This document shows, in pieces, positions 1 through 11,259 of a DNA stretch of 64,000 nucleotides. Position 1 is the first letter of the stretch, and each line of letters opens with the position of its first letter. Below the pieces are notes generated by a model. That model saw nothing but the letters and a program-made list of their open reading frames with translations, did not search any database and was not told the DNA's origin. Source of the DNA: Kuschelorhynchus macadamiae (taxonomy: Eukaryota; Arthropoda; Insecta; Coleoptera; Curculionidae). The position numbers were made by a program, and so were the translations under genes. The stretch spans positions 800,501-864,500 of the forward strand of contig JAUTXW010004705.1 of NCBI GenBank assembly GCA_030620095.1. The letters are read 5' to 3'.

Positions 1-429
1 GACGATAAAGCAGCCACTTGCAGTTATTAGACCAGTATGTAGAGGTTTGACGTATAAAATAGTCCCGATCTAAAACACCTTTTTGATTCGTTCAGTATAA
101 ATGGACTAAAAAATTAATCTAGATTGTGTCGAATGAAACTAGTTTAAATTATTTTCAGTATTTCTATAGGATATACATAGTGTTAAAAGAATCAAGGATA
201 CGCTATGCGTCAATTAATTATTTTCACATTATTTTGGAATATTAAATTAAAGTTTGGGATAATATCTCATGCCTTTTTCTTCCTGTAGTTTTGTATTGCT
301 GTCCCCAAACCACATTTTACTTCTAAAAAGAACATTATTAAGCAATAATAAGTGTAATATTGTCCTACACAAAAATAAATTAATAGGTGTCAATTTTACC
401 AAGTCTAATAATTATTACTAGCTGGCCCG
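1..429. other. Intronic or intergenic AT-rich sequence, nothing recognised
   Basis: I see no open frame, splice-framed LE exon or repeat here. The next laminin exon after 5304 would start with two bases completing a glycine codon, and I could not find it anywhere in 1-5300, so it probably lies outside the window. Confidence 0.4.
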
Positions 430-845
430 GCATACCTTGTTCTGCCTTTTTCATTAGATGGCGCGATGAGTTTCCAGTGGAACTATAAGGATATAAGGCG
501 CATTCAATAGATCGTCCAGAAATGTTATTGAAGAAAAATATATTGGTTTTATCGAAAAAATGCGCAGTTAAAATTATGATTTGTTTCTAATAAATGTTTT
601 GCATAATTAGAATCAGTTTTTTGTTTAATATATAATGTTTTGTGTACTTTGATACGCTTATAAAAAGATCTACCCATTTGACCAATATATACTTTTTAGC
701 AAGAACCACATTTTAATTCATATACCCTTGATTTTTGGTATATCTACCTAAAGTATTTTTGGTGCAAATAGCTACTTTATGATTTGTTTTATTAAGATAT
801 ATTCTCTATTTAATGTGTTTAACTTAATATTGTCTTTGTATTGAA
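430..845 (-). pseudogene. Penelope-like element fragment, GIY-YIG endonuclease region
   Basis: On the minus strand around 720-560 a broken frame reads ELKCGSC, then a stop, then KVYIGQMGRSFYKRIK, and later KHLLETNHNF. This is the cysteine-rich lead-in and GIY-YIG core (YIG with a following GRS/T) of the C-terminal endonuclease of Penelope-like retroelements. Stops and the absence of an upstream RT make it a dead fragment. A second copy of the same region lies in opposite orientation at 4195-4490, so the two form an inverted pair about 3.5 kb apart. Confidence 0.65.
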
Positions 846-1139
846 ATTAGGATAAACGAAATTGAGTGCTTTTATATATTGTTTTTTATTGAGGATTTTG
901 TCTATTCTGGTTGTGTCTTAACCATTATTAACTGCAATCTGTTTTATAATATTAGGTTCCTTGTTAAAACTTTCTGTTGACAGAGGTAGATTAATTAAAC
1001 GATGTACAAAACTATGAAAAGCTGCCATCTTAGTGTGAATGCGTGGTTTAATGTATTATACCGGGTGTCAACGATATCGTTTTACACGATGCCATTCATC
1101 TGCTTTTTAGGTTAGGATATTTATATTTGGGTTAACGAA

Positions 1140-1900
1140 ATATGGTATTAAGACACATATTTTTCATGAAAAAACAATTGAATATTACTGCCAGTTTTTC
1201 CGATATCAAAACCAAGTTAAGAATTTCAAATGGAACCCTGTATATTATTTTACATAGTTTGATAGAGCTTAGAATTACCTTTTCAATGACATATCACAAG
1301 TTATATTTTTTTTTCAAAATGGCGGACCAGGAAGCTCTTTTTCAAAATTCAATAAGGCAGTCGTTTCCCGATACCGATGAAATTTTGTTTAACAAATTAT
1401 TAAAATATTAAACAAAATGGGGTTTTCAATGGATTTTAATCAAATTTAAAATCAAATTTTTAATTTATCACAAAATTCTATATTATTTAATTATTTAATA
1501 AATATAAGTTTCATTTTTTCTTTAAAATGTGAACTTTTTCTTAAATTTTCTCAAAGATTTTAAATAGAAAGTTGTATTTATTAAATATTAGTATTAAAGT
1601 ATATCTTATTAGCTACACGAAACCGCATAACAAGCCGTATTTTTGCTTTTTGTTTCAGAAAAAATTGACAAAACCTTGCCGATACACATTTTTCCTAATA
1701 CATAAACAAACACACACATATTATTAATCAGAAAATCCTGGAATATTTTTTATTGTTTATTGATAGGTAATTTTGTATTATTTTGACATTTTGTGACTGT
1801 TGTCTTATTTTAGGAAAGCGAGAAAAAATCACAAGTAGTATTAATTTTATTTTACCAGTAGATACGGTGCAGTAACATGAAAGATGACTTAGATAAGTAG
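1140..1900 (+). repeat. Rearranged copies of the 3' non-coding part of the 1945-3720 element
   Basis: Positions 1200-1440 match 2300-2540 (both contain an AACCCTGTATATT stretch, a CATATCACAAGTTA stretch and a GGACCAGGAAGC stretch). Positions 1621-1865 match 2041-2262 (both contain AACCGCATAACA and CACAAGTAGTATTAATTTTA). Inside the element the order is block 2041-2262, then block 2300-2540; outside it is reversed. This suggests an older relative broken and rejoined beside the present insertion. Confidence 0.6.
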
Positions 1901-1944
1901 GTCTTGGAAACAGTTGCATAGGGATGCCATTATAATTTTCATTA

Positions 1945-3720
1945 GATTTAACCAGAAACGTCAAAAGTACTGTTTTGTATCGACCTTTCTGATAACTTTC
2001 GTTACATTTTCACACTGAGAAAAACAAAAAACAAAAACAAAACCGCATAACAAACCGTATTTTTGCTTTTTGTTTGAGAAAAAATTGACGAAACTCTGCC
2101 GATATACATTTTTCGTAATACATAACATGAAACACACACACCCACACACACATATTATTAATCAGTAAATTTCGGAATATTTTTTATTGATAAGCAATTT
2201 TGTCTTATTTTAGGAAATCGAGAAAAATTCACAAGTAGTATTAATTTTATTTTACCGGTAGGCTTTCGGTTTTTCCGGAAATACCTAGACCTAAGTCAAG
2301 AAGTTTAAAAAGAACCCTGTATATTTTTTCACACAGTTTGATAGAACTTAAAATTCCCTTTACATTGACATATCACAAGTTAATTTTTTTTCGAAATGGA
2401 GGACCAGGAAGCTTTTGTTCAAAATTCAATATGGCGGCCATTTTCTAACACCGAAGATATTTTTGAATTATAGGTAGAAATAATAAACAAATATGGGGGT
2501 TTTTATTGGGTTTAATGCTAATTTAAAATCAAACTTTCACAATTACAAAAGTCACTCAATTAAATGTTCTATGCGCTGTCCGCCTTGTTCTTGTGTAATA
2601 GTGTAACTCTCTCAACATTTTCCGCGAGCAGGTTTCGTAAATGCTGTTCTGAGATACTCTCAACGGCTCGTCTTATTCTATTTCCTAACATTTCCAACGA
2701 TATTACAGGAGTTGCATACACTTTTTCTTTCAGATGACCCCATATAGAAAAATCAAGCGGGGTTAGGTCAGGCGACCTCGCTGGCCATCGAATTGGTCCA
2801 TTGGTTCCCAACCAGTTCTCACCAAATCGTTCATTCAAGTAATTTGCAACAATTCTTGAATTATGAGCAGGGGCGCCATCTTGTTGGTAAACTAAATCAT
2901 CATTTTGCTGCAAATTATTTATAAAATGTTCAATTTCATTTTCGAGAAAGTCCAGATACATCTCGCCAGTTAAAGGCTGATGGAATAATATTGGACCAAT
3001 AACGCTTAGTCCTACAACGCCTAACCAAACATTAACTCCAAAACGTTCCTGGAAGGCACCTTCTCTTACTAATCTTTGATTTTCCTTTGCCCAATAACGA
3101 AAATTATTTCTATTAAACATCCCTAGATTAGTAAACCTTGATTCGTCCGAAAAAATAATCTTATGATGAAACACAGGACTTATTCTATAATTATCTAAAA
3201 ACCAATTGCAATAAATAAGTCGTCTTTGGAAGTCATTTTCAAATAGGTGGTGGTGAATTTGATACTTAAACGATTTAAACCCGTGTTTCTTTAAAATTTT
3301 TCTGGCGCTTTCATGGGACGTATTGCACTGTTTGCCTAATTCACGAAGGGAAGCTGTACGGTCATACTCGATGTACGCTAAAACGTTTGTTTCCACTTCT
3401 TCGCTTACTACGAAAATATCATTGCCATTAGCATGGACACCACCATTATTTTCATTTTTTAAATGTTGTACTAACCAAGGATAATATGCATGTGAAGGAG
3501 CGTCACGATTCGGAAAGCGTTCCTGGTATAATCTCTCTGTGTCCCTTGAATTTTTGCGACATTCCCCATAAATAAGGAGCATGTCAATTTGATGGTCTCT
3601 TGAATAAACCATAATATTTATTTTTAAAACTAACTAGAACCACTTCTCTGTGTAAAAATGTAACGAAAGTTATCAGAAATGTCGATACAAAACAGTACTT
3701 TTGACGTTTCTGGTTAAATC
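1945..3720 (-). mobile_element. DD41D mariner-like transposon, apparently complete
   Basis: The element is 1776 bp and flanked by TA (1943-1944 and 3721-3722). Terminal inverted repeats of about 60-80 bp are nearly identical: the left one begins GATTTAACCAGAAACGTC at 1945 and the right one is its reverse complement ending at 3720. It carries one intact transposase on the minus strand at 2569-3612. Unlike the other related elements here, its ends do not read CAGGGTG. The sequence just right of it (3723-4160) is a Penelope-like fragment, which the element either interrupted or abuts. Confidence 0.8.
2569..3612 (-). CDS. Mariner-like transposase, DD41D type, full-length open frame
   Basis: 347 residues from ATG with no internal stop. 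The N-terminus (about residues 1-60) is a helix-turn-helix of the kind found on many insect mariner-like transposases (YGECRKNSRDTERLYQERFPNR), followed by a second HTH-like stretch at about 75-110 (ASLRELGKQCNTSHESARKIL). The DDE core has D156 in FSDESRF, D245 in QQDGAPAH and D287 in SPDLTPLDF, with 41 residues between the last two. All three acidic residues are present, so it may encode an active nuclease. It is the only one of the seven related copies in the window without a frameshift or stop. It lies inside an element with well-matched inverted repeats, consistent with recent insertion. Confidence 0.9.
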   Translation of the reverse strand: MVYSRDHQIDMLLIYGECRKNSRDTERLYQERFPNRDAPSHAYYPWLVQHLKNENNGGVHANGNDIFVVSEEVETNVLAYIEYDRTASLRELGKQCNTSHESARKILKKHGFKSFKYQIHHHLFENDFQRRLIYCNWFLDNYRISPVFHHKIIFSDESRFTNLGMFNRNNFRYWAKENQRLVREGAFQERFGVNVWLGVVGLSVIGPILFHQPLTGEMYLDFLENEIEHFINNLQQNDDLVYQQDGAPAHNSRIVANYLNERFGENWLGTNGPIRWPARSPDLTPLDFSIWGHLKEKVYATPVISLEMLGNRIRRAVESISEQHLRNLLAENVERVTLLHKNKADSA

Positions 3721-3722
3721 TA

Positions 3723-4160
3723 TGTTTTTGATTTGATTGCATTTTTAATCATTTTTTGAAATATATCTGTCGGATCTTTATCCATTTTAATAAAGTTCTC
3801 AGGATTTAGAAAATCTAAAGTTCTTTGAATTTAGTCTTCTTTTTTTAGCCCAATAACCGTTTTTCCTTTATCCGCCATAGTGAATATAATATTATTTTGT
3901 ACAATTTTTTCTCTAATATTTTTAACTATAAGAAAATTATTTGAAAATTGGCCAGCAGACAAATCTAAAGGTTCTGAAATAATTGATTTTGTTATTATGT
4001 GTTTTTTCATGACATTGTCTACGCTGTTAAGAGCTAGTTCACTTTCAACACCTAAGTATTCCCTACATTTAATATTAAAAAATTGCTTACAAAATAAATG
4101 TTCTGAAAACTTATTATTTCTATTGTTACTGTTTTTTGGAGTTTTGCTATAAATTAGTGT
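3723..4160 (-). pseudogene. Penelope-like element fragment, region just before the RT
   Basis: The minus strand reads a long open stretch with DKGKTVIGLKKED, then TLDFLNPENFIKMDKDPT and FQKMIKNAIKS. This resembles the conserved ADKG...V stretch and the LNKDPT stretch that precede the reverse transcriptase palm of Penelope-like elements. The homology stops at 3722, exactly at the end of the 1945-3720 DD41D element. No RT core follows, so it is a fragment. Confidence 0.6.
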
Positions 4161-4194
4161 ATTTAATTTCCGCTGTTATGACTGAACCATAATA

Positions 4195-4760
4195 GAGAGA
4201 ATCATAAATAAATCAAATGGGTAGATCTTTTTATAAACGTACCAAAGAACACAAAACATCATATATTAAACAAAAAATTGTTTCTAAATAATGTAAAATA
4301 TTTACTAGAAACAAATCATAATTTTAATAATGAATTTAAAACGTTGCATTCAGCCAATAAAAGTTACAAGTTAAATTACTCGAAACGTCTAGAAAATCAT
4401 AGTATTTTATTGAACGGTCAAATGGGCCTAAACGGTTCCCCACTGTTAAATCTTCATAGTGAATATCTGCTAGGTTTAGGTAGGTAGATTCTTTTATTAT
4501 TGTTAAAAAATCTAGTTTTAGTATCAGTCTTAAGTTGGTTTTTGAAAAAGACACAGTGTGTCCAAACAGCTGTCAAACGGAAATTACTAAACAAATCTAG
4601 TTTGTTTATTTATTATACTAATAAAGCCATAATAATATACATACTTTTGAAATTTTTACCAACCCAACTCATTCTCCTGTTAACTATACCCTTAACGCCT
4701 TCGGTCCTATTCCGTTAAATCAACAATCCTATCATACGGTAGAACGGTACGTCCATGTCT
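4195..4760 (+). pseudogene. Penelope-like fragment, endonuclease end and tail
   Basis: Reads QMGRSFYKR, then KEHKTSYIKQK, an interrupted KHLLETNHNF equivalent and, at 4330-4460, FKTLHSANKSYKLNYSKRLE followed by LLNGQMGLNGSPLLNLHSE. This is the end of a GIY-YIG domain and its C-terminal tail. It is inverted relative to the 430-845 copy and has frameshifts. From 4760 to 5300 I see nothing further that I can name. Confidence 0.6.
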
Positions 4761-5303
4761 TGGATATATGTGTATGATATTTTAAAATTCGTTGAAAGTT
4801 GCAAGAATATAGAAGTAAGCTTCGTGTTTGATTATTATTTTATGAGCTGGATTTGTCAGAATATAGGTGTAAGTTCATAACACCTGATATTTTGACTAGA
4901 AGATCGAAATTTTGAGTAAAATAATACAGAAAATTCACAACTGCATTCTGTCCTTTTTCAGCCACAGTACATAATGAAGGACGACTTTCGAGAGCTGGCT
5001 GCCTATATACAAATATTAATTATATTGCCAAATATGACGTTAAAAATATATCTCTTGATATATGAGTTCTTGGTTTTAATTTGGTTCATTAGGTAAGTGC
5101 TAAAATATCAATTTATGAAAATTTTTAGACCTACTGTTATTTTTACGAGAAATGAGCAGATCGTAGTCTCTCTTTCTACGTTTATTTCCCCAACTGTTGT
5201 GAATAATCTTACAACTTGTCATAACAGCGCAACGACGACATTCTCTATCATTTAACTTTCATGCACCATGGCTAAACCATAAGAAAATTAAAAATCTACT
5301 TAC

Positions 5304-5481
5304 CTTGACAGCCACTAGATGAAAACCCCCAATGAAGATTCTGACAAGCGTCACATCGGAATCCATCCACTCCAGGCAGACACTCGCATATGCCCGTATG
5401 ACCGTCACATAATCCGGACTTGGAGCCAATTGAGTTGCAAGAACATGGTGGACATAGAGCTGTTACGTTTCCGTACCCCAC
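5304..5481 (-). CDS. wb: Laminin alpha exon: end of LE9 and most of LE10
   Basis: 178 bp, the most downstream exon in the window. The acceptor TATTTATAG ends just before 5481 and the donor CAAG|GTAAGTAG follows 5304. The exon starts in phase 0, reads VGYGNVTALCPPC (end of LE9), then SCNSIGSKSGLCDGHTGIC and ECLPGVDGFRCDACQ (LE10), and ends one base into a glycine codon. Eight-cysteine LE spacing is kept. The next exon must begin with two bases completing that codon. Confidence 0.92.
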
Positions 5482-5837
5482 CTATAAATAACAGTCAAGA
5501 ATATGGTTTGGGATTTGCGATTAAGGTATCTGTCTAGAGCAGGAGGCTCCTTGAAAAACTTATTAAAACTAGTTTAGACGATACGAACAAAAATTGAAGT
5601 ACTTTAATTGCGTATATAGATTTAAAAATATATAATCCAGAAGTTTCTTTGTCATTTCTAAATGTGATTCAATGCATTATTTGCCCTAAAAATTTTAATC
5701 CATCATCTGCTCGGCTGAGAAAATGGAAATTTGGCTTTAAACAAAATTAACTCATTTCCCTATGCATAGTGAAACCTGGTGGATTATTTTAGAACTCCCA
5801 TAGAAACTGTCTTGTACTGACAATAAACTGTGTCAAT

Positions 5838-6895
5838 TTTTAACATATTGTTGGAGAGTTACTTTTTTCGGATAAAAATTCTTTCAGAAAGAGAAAGAAT
5901 AGAGATTCTTATGATGTTTGGATGGGGAGATCGCCAAAGAAATCTTGACGAAGTATGTGAACTTTTTAATAATACGCATCCCGAGCGAGGACAAGCAATT
6001 GCAAAATCCACAGTTAGCAAAATTATCAAAAAATTAATGGTTGTGTAAAAGATCTTCCAGGACAGGCAGGCCAAAACTAGATGATTATATGAAATTGAAT
6101 GTTTTAATCAGTTATAACGAAAATCCACATTTACCAGTTTACAAGTCAAGTAGCATTAGATTTAAGCCTTAGTCAATCATCGGTAAAAAATATTCTGCAC
6201 ACGGGAAAGTATCATCCCTACAAAATAAGATTAATCCATGAATTAAATGAAGACGACTTTGACCGCCGACTTGAGTTTTGCAAAAGTATGCAAGAGCGGC
6301 GCAACCTGGATCCATTCTTTTGTAGAAATATTTTATTTTCCGATGAAGCCACCTTTTTTCTTAATGGTACTGTCAACCGACAAAACTGTAGATATTGGTC
6401 TACAGAGAATCCCCATTGGGCTCAAACGCAATATCCCGAGAAAATCAATGTTTGGGATGGAATATTTCAAGATAGAATTGTAGGTCCCTACTTTTTCGAC
6501 GTAAATTTAACCGGCGAAATTTATCTTGATTTTTTACAACTCGAGTTGATTCCTGCCTAAGCTCAATTGTATCCGGATAATGAGCCCGATATGCCTACTG
6601 CAGCAATGTGGTTCCAACAAGATGGAGCACCACCTCACTACGCGCTACCTGTTCGGCAGTATCTCAGTGAAATATTTCCTAACAGGTGGATAGGACGTCG
6701 TGGTCCCTACGAATGGGCGGCCAGGTCCCCGGACTTAACTCCCCTAGATTATTTTCTGAGGGGATATTTATAGAGCAAAGTTTATTTGAACAGACCTCCT
6801 AATATTGATGCGCTGAAAAATCGTATAAGAGATGAAATCCGACAAATCCCACCTACTTTCATTCGAAATCTACAACAACACATTGTCAGGAAGTG
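5838..6895 (+). pseudogene. Decayed DD41D mariner-like transposase
   Basis: Open pieces in several frames follow transposase order. At 5868-6045 is an N-terminal HTH (ILSERERIEILMMFGWGDRQ, then THPERGQAIAKSTVSKIIKK). At 6130-6560 come the middle and first acid (ILFSDEATFFLNG), then GPYFFDVNLTGEIYLDFLQ. At 6590-6770 are the second and third acids (WFQQDGAPPHYA and RSPDLTPLDYF), 41 residues apart. At 6775-6895 is a tail ending near VNGQQFQHVL. Stops and indels separate the pieces, including a stop right after the third motif. I could not identify its inverted repeats. Confidence 0.85.
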
Positions 6896-6899
6896 AACG

Positions 6900-7506
6900 G
6901 ACAACAGTTCCAGCATGTATTACGTTAAAAGGCATCATTTAGAATTTTAGACTATCGTTGTTAATCTTTATTAAAAAAATTTTGTAAAACAGTTTTCTCA
7001 TTTTTCTTATCTCAAAAACAGTTGTCTTTAGGGATAGGGTATGCTTAATAAAATATGATCAGAATTTCATGTAGATTCTTAAAATGAAATAATATACAGG
7101 GTGTTCCATTAGAGATTCTGAAGTTTTGGCGTGTAACTTGGTTTTAAAACATCCTGTATATTTCAAGACATTTTTGAATCATAAATCGTAAGGAACTATA
7201 CAACTTTTATATGAAACTTTTTTACCCAACTTGTATAGTTTTTGACATATCTCAAGGTTTCCAGACTTTATGCCCTCATTGTATATTTCTAAAGCGTGTT
7301 GTGAATTCCATCCATTTTGCGAAATATTACAATTTCTGATATATTCCTTCAGGAACCTATTTGTAACGGAATATATAAATAGAAAATTTCACAAAACACT
7401 TCCAAACAACCTAGTTGGAAGTAACGTTTAGTACTGTAAGATATAGTGGTGCCTCCTTATGCCTGCTAGTTTTGTTCATGGCTAATTTTCTTAGTAGAGA
7501 CGAATG
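6900..7506. other. Repeat-derived spacer with one TACAGGGTGTTCC end motif
   Basis: No gene. An AT-TACAGGGTGTTCCATTAGA motif begins at 7096 and an inverted relative (ACATCCTGTATATT) lies at 7149. These are the terminal-type motifs of the mariner-like family in this window, but I find no partner for them, so an element boundary is not claimed. Confidence 0.4.
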
Positions 7507-7951
7507 TACAGGGTGTTCCAGCGAGGACTGAACAGGGACCTATTTTCGACCTTCCTTGTATTTTGGAAAAATTCAAAATAGCCAATCGATGTATTTTTTC
7601 TTGTAGAATCCAAAAATGTCATCGAAAAAATATTTGAACCAGAAACAAAAGAGTTACGCTATGCATCAGGTATTTTTTAAATGGAATGTATCGTTTTTTA
7701 TACGATTTTTGGAAAGAGTGATTTTTTTTTGTCCGTTCTTATTAAAAGATTTGATTTTGCGACAGCTGTTTATATTACATTTTAATGTTTTACAAACTAA
7801 AATTTTAGCTTCACCTATTTAAAATATACGATAGGTTGGTATAGGTGATCAAGGTAAAATGACGTTTGAATGCTTTGTCAATAAAAATTGACATTATTTT
7901 AATTATTGTCGAAGTCTTCACCTAAAAAATATATATTTGACTCTGATCGAA

Positions 7952-8140
7952 ATGAAATACTCTTTGGACGAGAGACTACAGATTGTTATGCTATTTTACA
8001 AGTGCCAAGAAAATGCAAGAGAAGCAAGAAGATTTATTGCAAATTTTCATAGAAATATATCCATCAATACAATTCTAAGGATAAAAAACCTATTTGAGGA
8101 AAATAAAACTTTACATGATAGAAAAAGAAATTCAATAAAA
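7952..8140 (+). pseudogene. Inverted duplicate of the transposase N-terminus
   Basis: An ATG at 7952 opens a frame MKYSLDERLQIVMLFYKCQE that matches the start of the transposase on the opposite arm (9250-9060) almost residue for residue, including RNISINTILRIKNLFEENK. It runs out at about 8136, where homology to the other arm stops, and a TAA follows at 8149. The copy keeps the ATG that the main copy has lost. Confidence 0.8.
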
Positions 8141-8169
8141 AATAATTATTAAATAATAAAATAAAACTA

Positions 8170-9251
8170 CTAATAACATAAGTTTTCAATGTGACCGGCG
8201 TTTTTCTCGAAACAACATCGATAACCCCTTTGTAGCCTTTCTAAACTTGCTGTTACAATATGATTTTCCTGGTTAAGGCGGTTTATTTCATCGACAATTT
8301 TTCCCATGATCTCTTGAATATTTTCGTTTCGTTGTCTGTATACGACGTTCTTCAAATGGCCCCAAAGAAATGTATCCAAAACTGAGAGGTCGGGGCTATT
8401 GGGCGGCCAAGCATATGTTCCATTTCGCCATATCCATTCGTTATGGCGCCGATTTAAAAATTGAAGCACATCATGCACGGCAGGAGGAGGCACCCCATCA
8501 TGTTGCCAAATTAAATTCTGATATTCTGCCAATGGTAAGTCTTCCAAAAAATTTTCAATTTCGTTTTCTAAAAACTCATAATATCTCTGCCCATTTAAAG
8601 TCCCGTTAAAAAATATTGGTCCCAAAATTTTATTGTTTTTTATCCCACACCAAACATGAATAGAATTCCTCCCTTGAAATTTAATAGTCTGGAACTTTTT
8701 TGGATTTTCAACGGCCCAGTGGTGACTATTATGTCTGTTGAATACTCCCGATGTTGTGAAAGTTGCTTCGTCGGTCCTAAAATATTTTTGAATAAATCAG
8801 GGTCTTCGTTTTCTTGCCGAATTACCATTTGAGAAACAAATTGGAAGCGAAGTTCTTTTTGTGCCGGTGTTAGGTGCTGAAGTGGAAGGATACGAAAAGG
8901 CCTAAATTTATGAATTTTCAGAGTCCTGTGAACAGTCCCTCGGGTAACACTTCTGCGCCTTACACCGCCACCGTACTGAACTTCCCGAACTGCATCCGAA
9001 ATAGATTTGGTTGGATTAACTTGAAAATAATTTATAATGGCCTGGTCTCGATTTCTTCTTCTTTGTATATTTCTTTTTCTATCATGTAAAGTTTTATTTT
9101 CCTCAAATAGGTTTTTTATCCTTAGAATTGTATTGATGGATATATTTCTATGAAAATTTGCAATAAATCTTCTTCTTGCTTGTCTTGCATTTTCTTGGCA
9201 CTTGTAAAATAACATAACAATCTGTAGTCTCTCGTCCAAAGAGTATTTAAT
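8170..9251 (-). pseudogene. Mariner-like transposase, DD40D, frameshifted and without ATG
   Basis: The N-terminal frame (9251-8780) has the HTH region and FRPFRILPLQHLTPAQ. The frame shifts by one base near 8780, just before the first acid (RTDEATF), and continues to 8170 with WQHDGVPPPAV and NSPDLSVLDTFLWG, 40 residues between the second and third acids. It ends FEKNAGHIENLCY, the usual tail of this group. The initiator ATG seen in the other arm (7952) is ATT here. All three acidic positions survive, so it is a recently disabled copy. Confidence 0.85.
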
Positions 9252-9689
9252 TTCGATCAGAGTCAAATATATATTTTTTAGGTGAAGACTTCGACAATAA
9301 TTAAAATAATGTCAATTTTTATTGACAAAGCATTCAAACGTCATTTTACCTATACCAACCTATCGTATATTTTAAACAGGTGAAGCTAAAATTTTAGTTT
9401 GTAAAACATTAAAATGTAATATAAACAGCTATCGCAAAATCTTTTAATCAGAACGGACATAAAAAAATCACTGTTTCCAAAAATCGTATAAAAAACGATA
9501 CATTCCATTTAAAAAACAGCTGATGCATAGCGTAACTCTTTTGTTTCTGGTTCAAATATTTTTTCGATGATATTTTTGGATTCTACAAGAAAAAATACAT
9601 CGATTGGCTATTTTGAATTTTTCCAAAATACAAGGAAGGTCGAAAATAGGTCACTGTTCAGTCCTCGCTGGAACACCCTGTACAAGGGA

Positions 9690-10776
9690 CTTAATCGGAT
9701 TTAAGTGCTATGACTCTATGAGTTACCTTGTGTTACAGTGTGTAAATTAATTCATGTCTAAAACTTTGAGTAACGATTCATCTCATAAAAATAAAAAAAC
9801 AAACTCAATAAATATTTAGAATGTTATTTTTTCTGGATTGCGTACTTTTTACTGTAAATATTTTTAGGAATAGAGACGAATACCCAATAATTGCTCCGTT
9901 TTGGTTTAGTTTAGAAATTATTTAACAAAATGTACATTTATGCCTAGTTAATTTGAAGGTCAGTGTGCATGTGGGGCATGGAAAGAAGGTCAAATTTTAA
10001 TGGTATTAATGATTATTTGGTAAAGAAAAAAATCCAAAGGGTGTAATAGTTAGTGTAGCGGTGACTTGTTCCAATATAATCATAATCAAAGTAAAGTATA
10101 GAAAAATAGAACGAGGAAATTGGATCTGTTGTAGTAAAAAGTTCAAGAGGGTTAAAATGGTCGTAGCCCGAAAAAAACTGTAGATTTCTCTAGGATGACT
10201 TAAGTGATTTTATATATATTCTTAATAGAATGCCGTATATCAGACCTAATTTATGAATCTCCAGAGAAGTTCGAGATGTATTAAAAAGACTAAAAGATAT
10301 ATATTTTTCGGCACCTTTTATCTTGAAAACGAAGCGTTTGCGCACCCTATTTCAGATTTCTATCAACTTTTTCGAAAATCTGGGTTGAAGTTGTACTGAG
10401 TGAGAGGAAAATGAAAATATGTAGAGGTAGCGATGTAATGATAGGTACTATACATTTACAGCTTTTAAATTCTATATTTGTTTACAAATTTAGGTATTCA
10501 TATTCATATAAAGATATAACGAATATTCATATAAGGATATAAAGAAATAAACAACTAAAAAATGGAGCACTTCTTTGTTATGGTTCATTTTAAGTCTCAC
10601 TGCATAAAAAAATTCTACAATTCGAAATATCTCTTAACTCAGTTCCCACTTTTAAAAACAAAAAAAAAATGTAGCAACTTTCCTAATCTATTTCTTTTCT
10701 ATTTTCCTACTATTTTATTTTAGTGAACTTCCCCAAAATTACTTTCCTGCGAAAGTCGCCATCACTATAAATGTTA
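9690..10776. other. Intron sequence, nothing recognised
   Basis: AT-rich, no open frame with recognisable motif, no matched inverted ends. Part of the laminin intron between exons 11259-11090 and 5481-5304. Confidence 0.4.
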
Positions 10777-10964
10777 ACACCCGTATTCACTAACGAGGCT
10801 TAAATTTAGACCGGGTCTAACTTGACAGTTATAGGTTTAAGATGACATTTTTAATAATTGAACAAATAATTTTTCTAAACGTCAGAATTATACAATGAAC
10901 TAAGAGTTTGGTAACTAGACCTAGTCTAACTCTTAAACCTTTTTAGTGAATACGAGGGTTAGTG
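10777..10964. repeat. MITE with CCCGTATTCACTAA inverted ends, copy 1
   Basis: About 187 bp. The left end reads ACCCGTATTCACTAACGAGG and the right end is the inverse (CTTTTTAGTGAATACGAGGGTT). Inside are TTTAGACCGGGTCTAACTTG and its inverted partner (CTAGACCTAGTCTAACTC). Three related copies lie at 16980, 42128 and 52146. It has no coding capacity. Confidence 0.75.
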
Positions 10965-11089
10965 TTTTTCAAAAAATGCGATGACGATAATTATATTTAT
11001 GGTTCCAACTAGTTCAAATTTTGATATGCTTTCCAAGGAGCTTCTACAAAATATAAAGTCACCATCTCAAATCTATGATATATAGGTAC

Positions 11090-11259
11090 CTCGCATTGAT
11101 CACACGTTCTTCCCACAAATCTGTCCTTACAAAGGCACTGGCCTGTGACTTTGTCACATTGCTTGGATTCGGAACCAACAGTATCGCATTCACATGCTTT
11201 GCAGTTAGACGTGGATGGATCGCCATAATGATCCGGCTTGCATTTTTCACATTTCCACC
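11090..11259 (-). CDS. wb: Laminin alpha exon: end of LE8, LE9
   Basis: 170 bp. Two bases complete a glycine from the previous exon, then WKCEKCKPDHYGDPSTSNC, KACECDTVGSESKQCD, KVTGQCLCKDRFVGRTCDQC and a final E, ending in phase 0 at GAG|GTACC. The acceptor is TTTGTTGTAG. The KPDHYGDP and TGQCLC stretches are standard LE motifs. It follows the 14427-14303 exon and precedes 5481-5304. Confidence 0.92.

Larger units (their letters stand above)
7509..9680 (-). mobile_element. DD40D mariner-like element with about 620-bp inverted arms
   Basis: 2172 bp, bounded by TA at 7507-7508 and 9681-9682. Both ends read CAGGGTGTTCCAGCGAGGAC. The left arm (7509 to about 8136) and right arm (9680 to about 9060) are inverted copies nearly throughout, so the arms cover the 5' untranslated region and the first 60 or so codons of the transposase. 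The unique centre (about 8160-9060) holds the remainder of the transposase on the minus strand. Confidence 0.85.
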
